Counted from the stretch's first letter, positions 1 to 5,858 are shown. The stretch is DNA of 8,182 nucleotides from Anaerolineae bacterium (GCA_003694975.1 RFJH01000136.1:1-8182); one strand, 5' to 3'. Translations and numbers: made by a program. Notes: generated by a model from the sequence alone, not told the origin.

Positions 1-595
1 CGCGACCATACGCGTCCAGGATGATATAGTACACATCGGGCAGGTAGCCCAGCGGGGCGTTCTCCGCCTTCACGCCTTCCTGCCAGCGTTGCGCGGCCAG
101 TTGACGGGAGCGGGCCTCTTCCCAGGAATACGAGACAATCTGAAACGTCGGGTAGATGAGCAGGAAGAGAGCGACCAGATTCAGGATAGGGGTGAGGGTT
201 TCCGGTCGCTTCAGTTTTCGGGATGCCCACATCAACCCCAACACGCCCAGGACGCCCCAAAGAGGCAGGAGATAACGATGCCTCCCAACGACGAATCCGC
301 CGATCTGGATGGTCTTCAAGTAGCCGTATACGTGCCCATAGGTAAAGAAGAGGAAGAGCAAGACCGCCGAGGCGACGGCGGCGCGGTGCCGGTCCCGAAG
401 CCACAGGGAGAGCGCGGCGAAGAGCAGCAACGAGCCCACGGCGAGGACGGTCAGCGGTCGCCACAGCGCGTCCACTTTGACCTCGCTGACGTTGATCCCC
501 ATCAGCGCGACCACAGGGTAGATTCCAAGAAGCAAGGGATAGAGCGGGATACGCCGAAACTCGATCCGGTGATGGCGTAACGATGTGTTCTTCAT
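1..595 (-). CDS. Membrane protein with sulfatase/alkaline-phosphatase superfamily domain (C-terminus cut by window edge)
   Basis: This is the first 198 residues of a longer protein. The ATG at 595 follows GAGG with a normal gap; an in-frame GTG lies one codon upstream. The N-terminal ~145 residues hold about five hydrophobic segments (near 17-33, 49-66, 73-86, 105-117 and 130-145) separated by basic loops. The last visible residues, PDVYYIILDAYGR, match the opening strand of membrane-anchored sulfatase-like hydrolases and phospho-transferases, where the Asp of ILDAYG is a predicted metal ligand. Seen: the membrane segments and this motif. Known: such proteins hydrolyse or transfer sulfate or phosphate esters outside the membrane. 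Inferred: envelope polysaccharide or lipid modification, in line with the glycosyltransferase gene 57 bases upstream on the same strand. Most of the catalytic domain is outside the window, so the substrate cannot be judged. Confidence 0.72.
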   Translation of the reverse strand, partial: MKNTSLRHHRIEFRRIPLYPLLLGIYPVVALMGINVSEVKVDALWRPLTVLAVGSLLLFAALSLWLRDRHRAAVASAVLLFLFFTYGHVYGYLKTIQIGGFVVGRHRYLLPLWGVLGVLGLMWASRKLKRPETLTPILNLVALFLLIYPTFQIVSYSWEEARSRQLAAQRWQEGVKAENAPLGYLPDVYYIILDAYGR

Positions 596-652
596 CACGA
601 CCTCAGATAGAGGAGAAATGCGTGGGACAATTGTAGCACCGGCGCGGGGTAT

Positions 653-2215
653 CTACCTCCCATCCGCCGCACGGACGGCGTAAACCTCGCCCTCCTCGCT
701 GCGGAAGAGCAACTCCACATCGGCGATTTCCGCCAGGACGTTTGGGGGGACGACGTGCTTGTACTCATTCGGGAGGAACCAAAAGATGTAACCGCCCTCC
801 TCCCCCGGCCATCCGGCATAGTGGACGCGCAATTCCTCCACGTCCATCGTGGCGCTGCGGGGCATCAGCGGGCTATCCCGGCGCAGGAGGAACCACACCG
901 CATCGGCGTAGTTGCTGTAGACCGTCGCCTCCGGCTTTTCTTGAAGGAGTCTCTGAATCACAGGCAAGGCGGGATTCTCGCGAAAAGTGTGGTTGTTGTA
1001 GTAATTGTAATGCGAGGCCTCCCCCTCCCTCAGTGAAGTGGAGAGGTACTCGGCCATGCTGACTCCCGGATAGACCGCCAGCCACAAGACGAATGCCCCG
1101 ATCAATACATTGCGAACGGTGGCCTCTCTCCACTTCAGCCGCGGCAGGATCAGCGCGTCCAGTGTGATGAAAAGCCACACCATCACCGGCGCGAGGAACC
1201 CCACGTAGTAGCGGTCGGTGAACAGGTCGAGGTGATCACCGGTCGCCATCGTGAAGATGATGCCCAACAGGGAGAGCGGCAGGAAGAACGCCACCGGAAA
1301 GACCTCCGGTCTCCACAGGGCGCGCCACCAGCGACTCCAATCCGGTCGTCGCGCCAGGAGCGCCAGCACGGCCCCGATGCCTACCACGAGGACAACCGGA
1401 TGTTCAAAAAGAGGGCGCAAACGGGGATGGTATGGCAGGAACCAGTGCAGCATCTTGGCCAGGGAGAGTTCGAGGTTTAGCCAGGGGTCGAAGAGGGTTT
1501 CGTTCGTGCCCCAGAACGTGTTGTAGCGCAAGATATTGTGGAAATAGACCCACGCTGCTACCGGCAAGAGCGAGAGTGCCATCCAGAGTCCGTCGCGCAG
1601 GAGGGCACGCCACTCTCGCCAGCGCGCTGCCAGGATGACCACCCCTCCCATTGCCAGCAGGCCGGCTCCTTGCCAGCGCAGGAGCATGGCCAATGCGGCA
1701 AGCACTGTCATCGCGGTCAATGCCTTGCTCGATTTCTCTCGCATGTAGTGGGAAGCGATGAGGAGAAAGAGCAAGGAGAAGGTAACGTAGAGCACATCGG
1801 AGTTCACGTTGGCGTGCAGACGCACCGCGGATTCCGAGAAAGCGACGAAGGCCGTTCCCAGCCAGGCGTAGACGGAGTTCTCGCCGAAAGCGCGTTCCAG
1901 CAAGAGACCGGCCAGGAAGGTGTTGACCGGCATGAGAAGTAGGTTCAGATACCACGCCACGAGGAATACGTCCGCTGCGGTGAGTTTGCTCAGGGCGGCC
2001 AGGATCAGGGGGTATAACGGTGGCCACCAGATGAGAGGGTGCCCGGTGTGGTCTATGAACCCATCTCCTGCCAGGAGGTGCGCCGCCGTGGCGAGGTACT
2101 TGACGGCATCCGCAGAGACCCCCGCGCCGTAGCGCCAGGTCGCGATTGCGACCAGGAGCGTCCCTGCCAGGGAGAGTGCAAGCAGAAACCAATGGGATGC
2201 TTTTTTGTCTGCCAT
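653..2215 (-). CDS. Polytopic GT-C glycosyltransferase, ArnT/PMT-like (GT39-type)
   Basis: A 520-residue integral membrane protein with about ten or more hydrophobic segments up to residue ~395, then a soluble C-terminal ~120 residues. After the first membrane helix the sequence GAGVSADAVKYLATA puts an acidic residue (Asp36) in the first external loop, where GT-C enzymes carry their catalytic Asp. It is followed by GHPLIWWPPLYPLILAA, the aromatic/proline block typical of the ArnT/PMT_2 (glycosyltransferase 39) superfamily. Family members move a sugar from a polyprenyl-phosphate carrier to lipid or protein on the outer membrane face; donor and acceptor here are unknown. The ATG at 2215 is the only usual start codon in frame nearby, but the closest good SD (GGAGG) is 17 bases upstream, so initiation looks weak. 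It is probably co-transcribed with the sulfatase-like gene downstream. Family fairly sure, substrate not. Confidence 0.82.
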   Translation of the reverse strand: MADKKASHWFLLALSLAGTLLVAIATWRYGAGVSADAVKYLATAAHLLAGDGFIDHTGHPLIWWPPLYPLILAALSKLTAADVFLVAWYLNLLLMPVNTFLAGLLLERAFGENSVYAWLGTAFVAFSESAVRLHANVNSDVLYVTFSLLFLLIASHYMREKSSKALTAMTVLAALAMLLRWQGAGLLAMGGVVILAARWREWRALLRDGLWMALSLLPVAAWVYFHNILRYNTFWGTNETLFDPWLNLELSLAKMLHWFLPYHPRLRPLFEHPVVLVVGIGAVLALLARRPDWSRWWRALWRPEVFPVAFFLPLSLLGIIFTMATGDHLDLFTDRYYVGFLAPVMVWLFITLDALILPRLKWREATVRNVLIGAFVLWLAVYPGVSMAEYLSTSLREGEASHYNYYNNHTFRENPALPVIQRLLQEKPEATVYSNYADAVWFLLRRDSPLMPRSATMDVEELRVHYAGWPGEEGGYIFWFLPNEYKHVVPPNVLAEIADVELLFRSEEGEVYAVRAADGR

Positions 2216-2449
2216 ACGTGATTCTGGACATACCTCCCGGAACTCTTCTAGGCTGGGTAGAGGGTTATTCCATTTCCTTTTCTGTCCTGCCTCAAAGAGT
2301 AGCCACGGGGTGTGGCTTTTCCCTGATAATCAGGTGCGTCCCGGCGTATTCAGGACTTCTCAAGAATTTGACAAACAGCCGTCGCCAACCGCCGGAAAAC
2401 GCATATACAGCGTACAAGGTGACACGAATCCATAATCGGCTTGTGCCTA
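2216..2449. other. Intergenic region upstream of the glycosyltransferase gene
   Basis: No convincing gene on either strand. It should contain the promoter of the minus-strand glycosyltransferase gene, but I see no strong -35/-10 pair; TTGTCA with a weak GAATAC about 17 bases on (minus strand, near 2350-2375) is the best and is poor. Reading frames running through here lack SD sites and recognisable protein features. Confidence 0.5.
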
Positions 2450-2478
2450 TTGAAATCACACACAATTCTCTGTATAAT
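2450..2478 (+). promoter_or_regulatory. Near-consensus sigma-70 promoter
   Basis: TTGAAA (2450-2455), a 17-base spacer, then a perfect TATAAT (2473-2478). The predicted transcription start is the A near 2485. It is the best promoter match in the window, yet it points into a stretch with no convincing protein gene and ends at the intrinsic terminator at 2661-2700. This supports an untranslated RNA gene. Confidence 0.75.
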
Positions 2479-2484
2479 AATTTC

Positions 2485-2700
2485 ACCAGTAACCATAAGC
2501 CGAGGAGTGTGTTAACAACACAGGACGAGAGTGTAGTAGTCAATGAGGCCCAACGTAGTGGAAAACCATTGTTTTACTGTGGTAACGGTTGGTCTCTGGA
2601 GTGTGAACTGGCAGATGGGGATGGGTTTCCCTATTGCCTGCTGCAGGTGCAGATTGTCAGAACGCCATTGAGTTTTGTTGCTCACTGGCGTTTTTGCTTT
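2485..2700 (+). ncRNA. Candidate structured small RNA, ~215 nt, family not recognised
   Basis: Bounded by a consensus-like promoter upstream and an intrinsic terminator at its 3' end. The body folds into several local hairpins. TGTGTT/AACACA lies at 2508-2522. A long hairpin pairs 2545-2555 with 2586-2596 (GAGGCC with GGTCTC, including a G-U pair, then AAC with GTT), with an inner stem AGT..AAAAC / GTTTT-ACT at 2557-2578. A third pairs GGCAG and GGGGA with TCCCT and TTGCC at 2610-2638. CTGC/GCAG lies at 2641-2652. The length would suit 6S-type RNA, but I cannot close its ends into a 6S rod, and I see no tmRNA, SRP or RNase P signatures. An alternative is a 42-residue peptide from the ATG at 2543, whose stop falls in the terminator stem; it has no good SD. 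Confidence 0.55.
2661..2700 (+). terminator. Intrinsic (rho-independent) terminator
   Basis: Stem AACGCCA (2661-2667) with TGGCGTT (2686-2692), extended past one mismatch by TGAG/CTCA, around an 8-base loop. It is followed by a T-rich tail through 2700. Only the plus-strand reading has the T tract, so it ends plus-strand transcription, facing the 3' end of the TPR gene. Confidence 0.8.
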
Positions 2701-2723
2701 CTGAGGGACCTTAACAGTATGTT

Positions 2724-3356
2724 TTAGTGCTCGTTGTGTTTCTTCGCCTGGGAGATCGAAGTGCCTTTTCGGCGGCGTCGTTCCAGGGCTGCCTCGGCGT
2801 AACGAGCGTATGGCGAGGCAGGCCAGGTATCTATCACGGCGTTGAATTCCACCGTCGCCGGGGCATCCATACCTTTCCGGAGATAGGCCACTCCCAGGTT
2901 GTAGTGAGCAGCGGCCTCATGCTTGGCACTCAGGCGACCCTCGGCCTGTTCCAGCAAGTCGCGGTACATGGCGATGGCTGTATCCAGGTTGCCCTGTTGA
3001 AGCAAGGAGGTGGCCTGGTTCAATTGCACGATCAGGCGAGAGATTTCGTCTGGCCAGAGACGTGAGGCCAGTGCAAACAGGCGGTCTGCTTGGTTGAACT
3101 GGCCGCGCCGAGCAAAAATCGTACCCAGGTCAACCAGGATACGTACGCGCATAGAGATGATGTAAAGCACAACGAGGAACAAAACGGGATGAAGTGGTAG
3201 GCCTGTCAGAGCCGAAAAGGCCGCTGCAATGACAGTGATTGCTGCCGACTCGGTAGCAAAACGAAAAGAGAGACCTTCTCGGCGGAAAAGCGAGAGTCCA
3301 CCAAAGATGACGATGTAAGAGAAACCTACGAGCAATGTGATGAGCACAGGGTTCAC
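2724..3356 (-). CDS. Membrane-anchored TPR-repeat protein
   Basis: Read from GTG at 3356 this gives 210 residues. That start sits five bases after GGAGG, a textbook SD. A longer reading from TTG at 3383 would bury the SD inside the gene and has none of its own. The N-terminus has a hydrophobic helix (about 3-24) and a second hydrophobic stretch (about 38-70), then roughly 130 residues of helical TPR-type repeats. Recognisable pieces are FARRGQFNQADRLFALA, LLQQGNLDTAIAMYRDLL and AHYNLGVAYLRKGMDAPA, the last with the usual TPR glycine, alanine and aromatic spacing. The tail is very basic (RRRRKG). TPR domains mediate protein-protein contacts, so this is probably a membrane scaffold exposing its repeats to one side. 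Neither partner nor process can be deduced; it is transcribed divergently from the CstA-type gene. Confidence 0.78.
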   Translation of the reverse strand: MNPVLITLLVGFSYIVIFGGLSLFRREGLSFRFATESAAITVIAAAFSALTGLPLHPVLFLVVLYIISMRVRILVDLGTIFARRGQFNQADRLFALASRLWPDEISRLIVQLNQATSLLQQGNLDTAIAMYRDLLEQAEGRLSAKHEAAAHYNLGVAYLRKGMDAPATVEFNAVIDTWPASPYARYAEAALERRRRKGTSISQAKKHNEH

Positions 3357-3403
3357 TGAAACCTCCGTACGGGCATTTTCCAAGCAAGGTTTGTTCCACA
3401 GGT

Positions 3404-3432
3404 AGTATACATTTCTTGTTGATGAACGTCCA
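3404..3432 (-). promoter_or_regulatory. Candidate promoter of the TPR gene
   Basis: On the minus strand, TGGACG (plus 3427-3432) and TATACT (plus 3404-3409) are 17 bases apart. The -10 is good and the -35 moderate. The predicted start near 3398 leaves a short leader before the GGAGG and GTG start. It interleaves with the plus-strand promoter candidate. Confidence 0.4.
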
Positions 3433-3445
3433 TAGTCGCTATGAT
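3416..3445 (+). promoter_or_regulatory. Candidate promoter of the cstA gene
   Basis: TTGTTG (3416-3421), an 18-base spacer and TATGAT (3440-3445). The -10 is good and the -35 poor. The start would fall near 3452, giving a leader of about 118 nt. It overlaps the divergent promoter of the TPR gene. Confidence 0.35.
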
Positions 3446-3450
3446 GAGGA

Positions 3451-3569
3451 AAGGAGGTGATCGGCTGAGGAGTGATGAAATGTTTCTTTCCCGTCGCGCG
3501 TGCCTGTTTTGCACAGGCAAGATGTCTTTCCGTCTTCTACGCTGTCACAATGTTTGAGAGGAGGCAACG
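3451..3569 (+). promoter_or_regulatory. Long 5' leader of cstA with strong ribosome-binding sequences and a hairpin
   Basis: Three elements stand out. AAGGAGGTGATC at 3451-3462 is complementary over 12 nt to the conserved 16S rRNA 3' tail. A 7-bp hairpin, TGCCTGT/ACAGGCA with a 5-base loop, lies at 3501-3519. The SD of cstA itself is AGGAGG at 3559-3564, five bases before its ATG. The first SD has no standard start codon at optimal distance; the nearest ATG is at 3475, behind a second GAGGAG. This layout could serve leader translation or attenuation. CstA homologues respond to carbon limitation in other bacteria, but no specific regulator site is recognisable here. Confidence 0.4.
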
Positions 3570-3573
3570 ATGA
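3475..3573 (+). CDS. Possible 32-residue leader peptide coupled to cstA
   Basis: ATG at 3475, right after GAGGAG and downstream of the 12-nt anti-SD match, opens a 32-codon frame. It ends in TGA overlapping the cstA start (ATGA at 3570-3573), a classic coupling arrangement. The peptide begins MKCFFPVARACFAQ, with Cys at 3, 11 and 17, and ends in basic residues. A hairpin (3501-3519) lies inside it. No homology is recognised, and short overlapping frames arise by chance. A second frame (3441-3557) spans the same DNA and is a competing reading, so this is speculative. Confidence 0.22.
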   Translation: MKCFFPVARACFAQARCLSVFYAVTMFERRQR

Positions 3574-5345
3574 ACGCTGTTCTTACCCTTATTCTGGGCT
3601 TTGTAGGGATCGCGGTTGGATATGGCTTTTACGCCAAAACCATCAACCAGAAAGTGATTCAACCCGACCCCAACAAGGCCACCCCCGCCAGAATGTATAT
3701 GGACGGCGTGGACTTCACCCCGGCCAACCGGAACGTTCTCTTTGGCTATCAGTTTAAGTCCATCGCCGCCCTGGGGCCGATCGTTGGGCCGATTGTGGCT
3801 GTGCGGTGGGGTTGGTTGCCGGCGTTGCTTTGGGTGATCTTTGGTACGTTCTTCATCGGCTGGGTGCAGGACTACTCCAGCATTATCCTGGGTGTACGAG
3901 AAGAAGGGCAATCCTTCGGCGCCCTTTCGTACCGCTTTGTTTCGCCGCGCGCGCGCACTCTGCTGTTGACTTTCATTTACTTCTACTTGCTGCTGATTAT
4001 GGGCGCGTTCGGCAAGATCGTCGGTTATGACCTGATGACCAACCCGGCCGTACCGCTGGGCGTATTTGCCGTCATCGGGATCGGTCTGCTGGCAGGCCAG
4101 ATGACCTACAAATGGAAGATGGATATCATCCTGACCAGCGTCATCACCGTGGTGCTGGCTCTCGTGGGCATCTGGTTGGGCACGCTGGAGCCGGTGAAGA
4201 ACTTCTTCTCTGCTATCAGCGGAAGCAGTGACCAGGTGGTCTTCGGCTCGGTGACGCGACCGCAGTTCCTCTGGAGCCTGATCGTCCTGATCATTTGCTA
4301 CTTCGGTGCCGTGCTCCCGATCTGGCGCTGGGCACAACCGATCAACTACGTCGCCTTCTGGATCGTCTTCCTGGGTATCCTGGCGGGCACGATCGGTCTG
4401 TTTGTCTGGCATCCCACTTTCCCCGCCGATTTCCCCGCCTTCACCAACTGGAGCGGTGACCTGTGCGCGGCTACCGATTGCTCCGGCATTGAGAAGATAC
4501 CCGGCGCGATTGGACCGCTCTGGCCGTTGCTCTTCGTGACCATCGCCTGCGGCGCTATCTCCGGCTGGCACAGCCTGGTCTCCTCTTCCGGTACGGCGCG
4601 TCAGTTGGAGAAGGAAACGGATGCCCTCTTCGTGGGCGGTGGCGCGATGTTCCTGGAGATGTTCGTTGCCGTCCTGTCGTTGCTGGCCGCTGTGGTCGGC
4701 GTGGGTGTCTCCAAGGGCTTCGCAGGGTATGTGGGCCTGGTCGCCGCCGGGAAGAACGCGGGCGTGTTCGCCGTAGGCCTGAGCGAGATGATGGCTCGTG
4801 TGGGTGTTCCTACCTCCTTCGGCCTGCCCTATGGCTCCGTCTTCCTGACCCTGATGGCATTGACCATCATGTACCTGGTGGTGCGCTTCATGCGCGTCGC
4901 TTCGGCGGAGTTCCTGGGCGATAGCATCCCGCTGTTCAAGAACACCACCTTCGGCACGATTGTCGCCCTGTTGCTCTCGGCGCTGGTCATCTGGACCGGC
5001 TTCTGGGTCCGCATCTGGGTGCTCTTCGGTGGCGCAAACCAGTTGATGGCTTCCCTGGCCTTGCTGCTGGTCACGCTGTGGCTGGCCTCGAAGGGGAAGA
5101 ACTACCTGTGGACGTTGATCCCCTTCCTGTTCATGTATGTCACGACCATTGCTGCTTTGCTGCTCACTGCCTATAAGGTGCTCAGCGCGGTTGTGGCAGG
5201 TGGCCTGCCGGTAGACAAGGTGGTCGGCAACGTCCTGGCCGGTGCGATCGCCATCTACCTGGTGATTGCGGCCTTGATCCTCGGTTGGGACGCACTCAAG
5301 GCCTTCCAGCGCTTCCGCGCCGAGACCGCGAAAGCCGAAGCGTAA
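3570..5345 (+). CDS. cstA: CstA-family transporter (peptide/pyruvate uptake type)
   Basis: A 591-residue inner-membrane protein with many hydrophobic helices along its whole length. Family hallmarks are visible: DGVDF at 45-49, followed by FGYQFKSIAALGPIVGP (58-74); WGWLPALLW (80-88); WVQDYSSIILGVREEGQS (98-115); and CGAISGWHSLVSSSGTAR (from 327), the conserved signature of CstA proteins. Known members are carbon-starvation-induced permeases for peptides or pyruvate in Escherichia coli and relatives. At 591 residues it is shorter than the ~700-residue enterobacterial forms. No small YbdD-like partner gene sits next to it. The start is well supported by AGGAGG five bases upstream. The following hairpins suggest it is separated, at least partly, from the thioredoxin-like operon. 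Family sure; the actual substrate is not visible. Confidence 0.93.
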   Translation: MNAVLTLILGFVGIAVGYGFYAKTINQKVIQPDPNKATPARMYMDGVDFTPANRNVLFGYQFKSIAALGPIVGPIVAVRWGWLPALLWVIFGTFFIGWVQDYSSIILGVREEGQSFGALSYRFVSPRARTLLLTFIYFYLLLIMGAFGKIVGYDLMTNPAVPLGVFAVIGIGLLAGQMTYKWKMDIILTSVITVVLALVGIWLGTLEPVKNFFSAISGSSDQVVFGSVTRPQFLWSLIVLIICYFGAVLPIWRWAQPINYVAFWIVFLGILAGTIGLFVWHPTFPADFPAFTNWSGDLCAATDCSGIEKIPGAIGPLWPLLFVTIACGAISGWHSLVSSSGTARQLEKETDALFVGGGAMFLEMFVAVLSLLAAVVGVGVSKGFAGYVGLVAAGKNAGVFAVGLSEMMARVGVPTSFGLPYGSVFLTLMALTIMYLVVRFMRVASAEFLGDSIPLFKNTTFGTIVALLLSALVIWTGFWVRIWVLFGGANQLMASLALLLVTLWLASKGKNYLWTLIPFLFMYVTTIAALLLTAYKVLSAVVAGGLPVDKVVGNVLAGAIAIYLVIAALILGWDALKAFQRFRAETAKAEA

Positions 5346-5361
5346 GCCCAGGCGTGGGCTT
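5344..5361 (+). terminator. Terminator-like hairpin after cstA
   Basis: AAGCCCA (5344-5350) pairs with TGGGCTT (5355-5361) around a GGCG loop, directly at the cstA stop codon. The tail CCCCTTGTT is pyrimidine-rich but not a clean T run, so termination may be partial. Confidence 0.45.
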
Positions 5362-5376
5362 CCCCTTGTTACTGAA

Positions 5377-5414
5377 GCGATTTGCGACGCGCCGCGCGGC
5401 GCGTCGCAAATCGC
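5377..5414. repeat. Perfect 38-bp palindrome without a loop
   Basis: The 19 bases 5377-5395 (GCGATTTGCG then ACGCGCCGC) are exactly the reverse complement of 5396-5414. It lies between cstA and the selenoprotein gene. No T run follows on either strand, so it is not a typical intrinsic terminator. It may be a dispersed REP-like repeat, a protein-binding palindrome, an RNA-stabilising or processing hairpin, or a cruciform former. Confidence 0.8.
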
Positions 5415-5421
5415 CCAATTA

Positions 5422-5438
5422 GAGGTAGTTGAGGTAGT
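5422..5438 (+). promoter_or_regulatory. Tandem repeated ribosome-binding site of the selenoprotein gene
   Basis: GAGGTAGT occurs twice, nine bases apart (5422-5429 and 5431-5438). The second GAGG is seven bases before the ATG at 5442, ideal SD spacing, and fixes that start. The codon at 5508, sometimes an attractive start, has no SD. Confidence 0.65.
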
Positions 5439-5441
5439 CCC

Positions 5442-5846
5442 ATGACTATTCGTCTGGAAATTCTCTCGCTCGTGCCTACCAGTTACAACCAATGACCGCA
5501 TTGCGAAATGCTATACGACCAATCGGGCATTGGTCAGAAGGTTCATCAGGAAATCATCATGCAGGAATATCCTCCTGAGATGATCGAAGAGCACATCCGC
5601 CTCTCAGATTGGATTGCTGAGATTTCCCAACGATATGGCGCGGATATCGAGATTCGTTTGATTGACCCTCAGTCTGGGCTTGGGCTTTGGAAGGCGATTC
5701 GGTATTGGGTGCGCAAATATCCTACCTTTATCGTCAACGGGAAGGAGAAGTACACCGGTTGGGATCGGGATGCCCTGGATGCTATCTTGCAACGCGCTCT
5801 GCACGCCGAAAAAGCCGGACAGGTCGAACAGGTTGAGACCCTATAG
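5442..5846 (+). CDS. Thioredoxin-like selenoprotein with UxxC (Sec-Pro-His-Cys) active site
   Basis: A 134-residue reading frame interrupted by one in-frame TGA at 5493-5495 (codon 18). Read as selenocysteine, it gives LVPTSYNQ-U-PHCEML, a redox motif UPHC at 18-21. The next gene is a paralogue and aligns without gaps here: LVP, five residues, CLTCEAL, so Sec replaces the first Cys of CxxC. The shared core continues with YPPE (43-46), RYG, DP-S--GLWK-IR and YPTFI-NG (Pro94 as the likely thioredoxin-fold cis-proline). Hairpins of SECIS type follow the TGA. Known: Sec in this position usually marks a thiol-disulfide or peroxide-handling oxidoreductase. Inferred: a cytosolic redox protein (no signal peptide). 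Alternatives are a nonsense mutation or sequencing error, but the SD at the upstream ATG, the intact frame and the paralogue alignment argue against decay. Translation would need SelB and tRNA-Sec elsewhere in the genome. Confidence 0.85.
5498..5535 (+). promoter_or_regulatory. Candidate bacterial SECIS element
   Basis: Two hairpins follow the in-frame TGA. The first is GCATT-GCGA-AATGC (5498-5511). The second is GACCAAT-CGGGC-ATTGGTC (5517-5535), a perfect 7-bp stem with a 5-base loop. The second loop starts 28 bases after the TGA and carries G as its second base. Published descriptions of bacterial SECIS elements place the apical loop about 16-37 bases downstream, with a G among the first two loop positions, so the geometry fits. 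Binding by SelB is inferred. Confidence 0.75.
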
Positions 5847-5858
5847 GAGCGTTCTTTT

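Noticed and set aside
89..580. A 163-residue plus-strand frame
   Set aside because: It is antisense to the sulfatase-like membrane gene, whose membrane segments and catalytic motif are clear; its product is hydrophilic and featureless.
1404..2231. A 275-residue minus-strand frame overlapping the glycosyltransferase
   Set aside because: It is the other reading frame of the same strand. Although GGAGG lies right before its ATG, the spacing is too short and the product is Arg/Pro-rich with no domain.
2292..2543. An 83-residue minus-strand frame in the same gap
   Set aside because: No SD was found and its composition is unconvincing. It overlaps the promoter and small-RNA candidate on the other strand.
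2485..2700. Identification of the small RNA as 6S, tmRNA, SRP RNA or RNase P RNA
   Set aside because: Length alone suits 6S, but the ends do not pair into the closing stem, and none of the conserved cores of the other RNAs is present.
2146..2727. A 193-residue plus-strand frame across the intergenic gap
   Set aside because: It starts inside the glycosyltransferase gene, has no SD or recognisable domain, and runs through the promoter, the small-RNA hairpins and the terminator.
3537..5501. A 654-residue open frame on the minus strand, antisense to all of cstA
   Set aside because: Its product is a low-quality mix rich in Gln, His, Arg, Asp and Glu with no domain. The plus strand encodes a clear CstA protein with all hallmarks. 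Long antisense frames are common opposite GC-rich genes.
5508..5846. A conventional 112-residue gene starting at ATG 5508
   Set aside because: It has no SD, and it begins two residues after the Cys of the UPHC motif. It drops the N-terminal strand and active site that the adjacent paralogue has. The start at 5442 with UGA read as Sec explains the sequence better.
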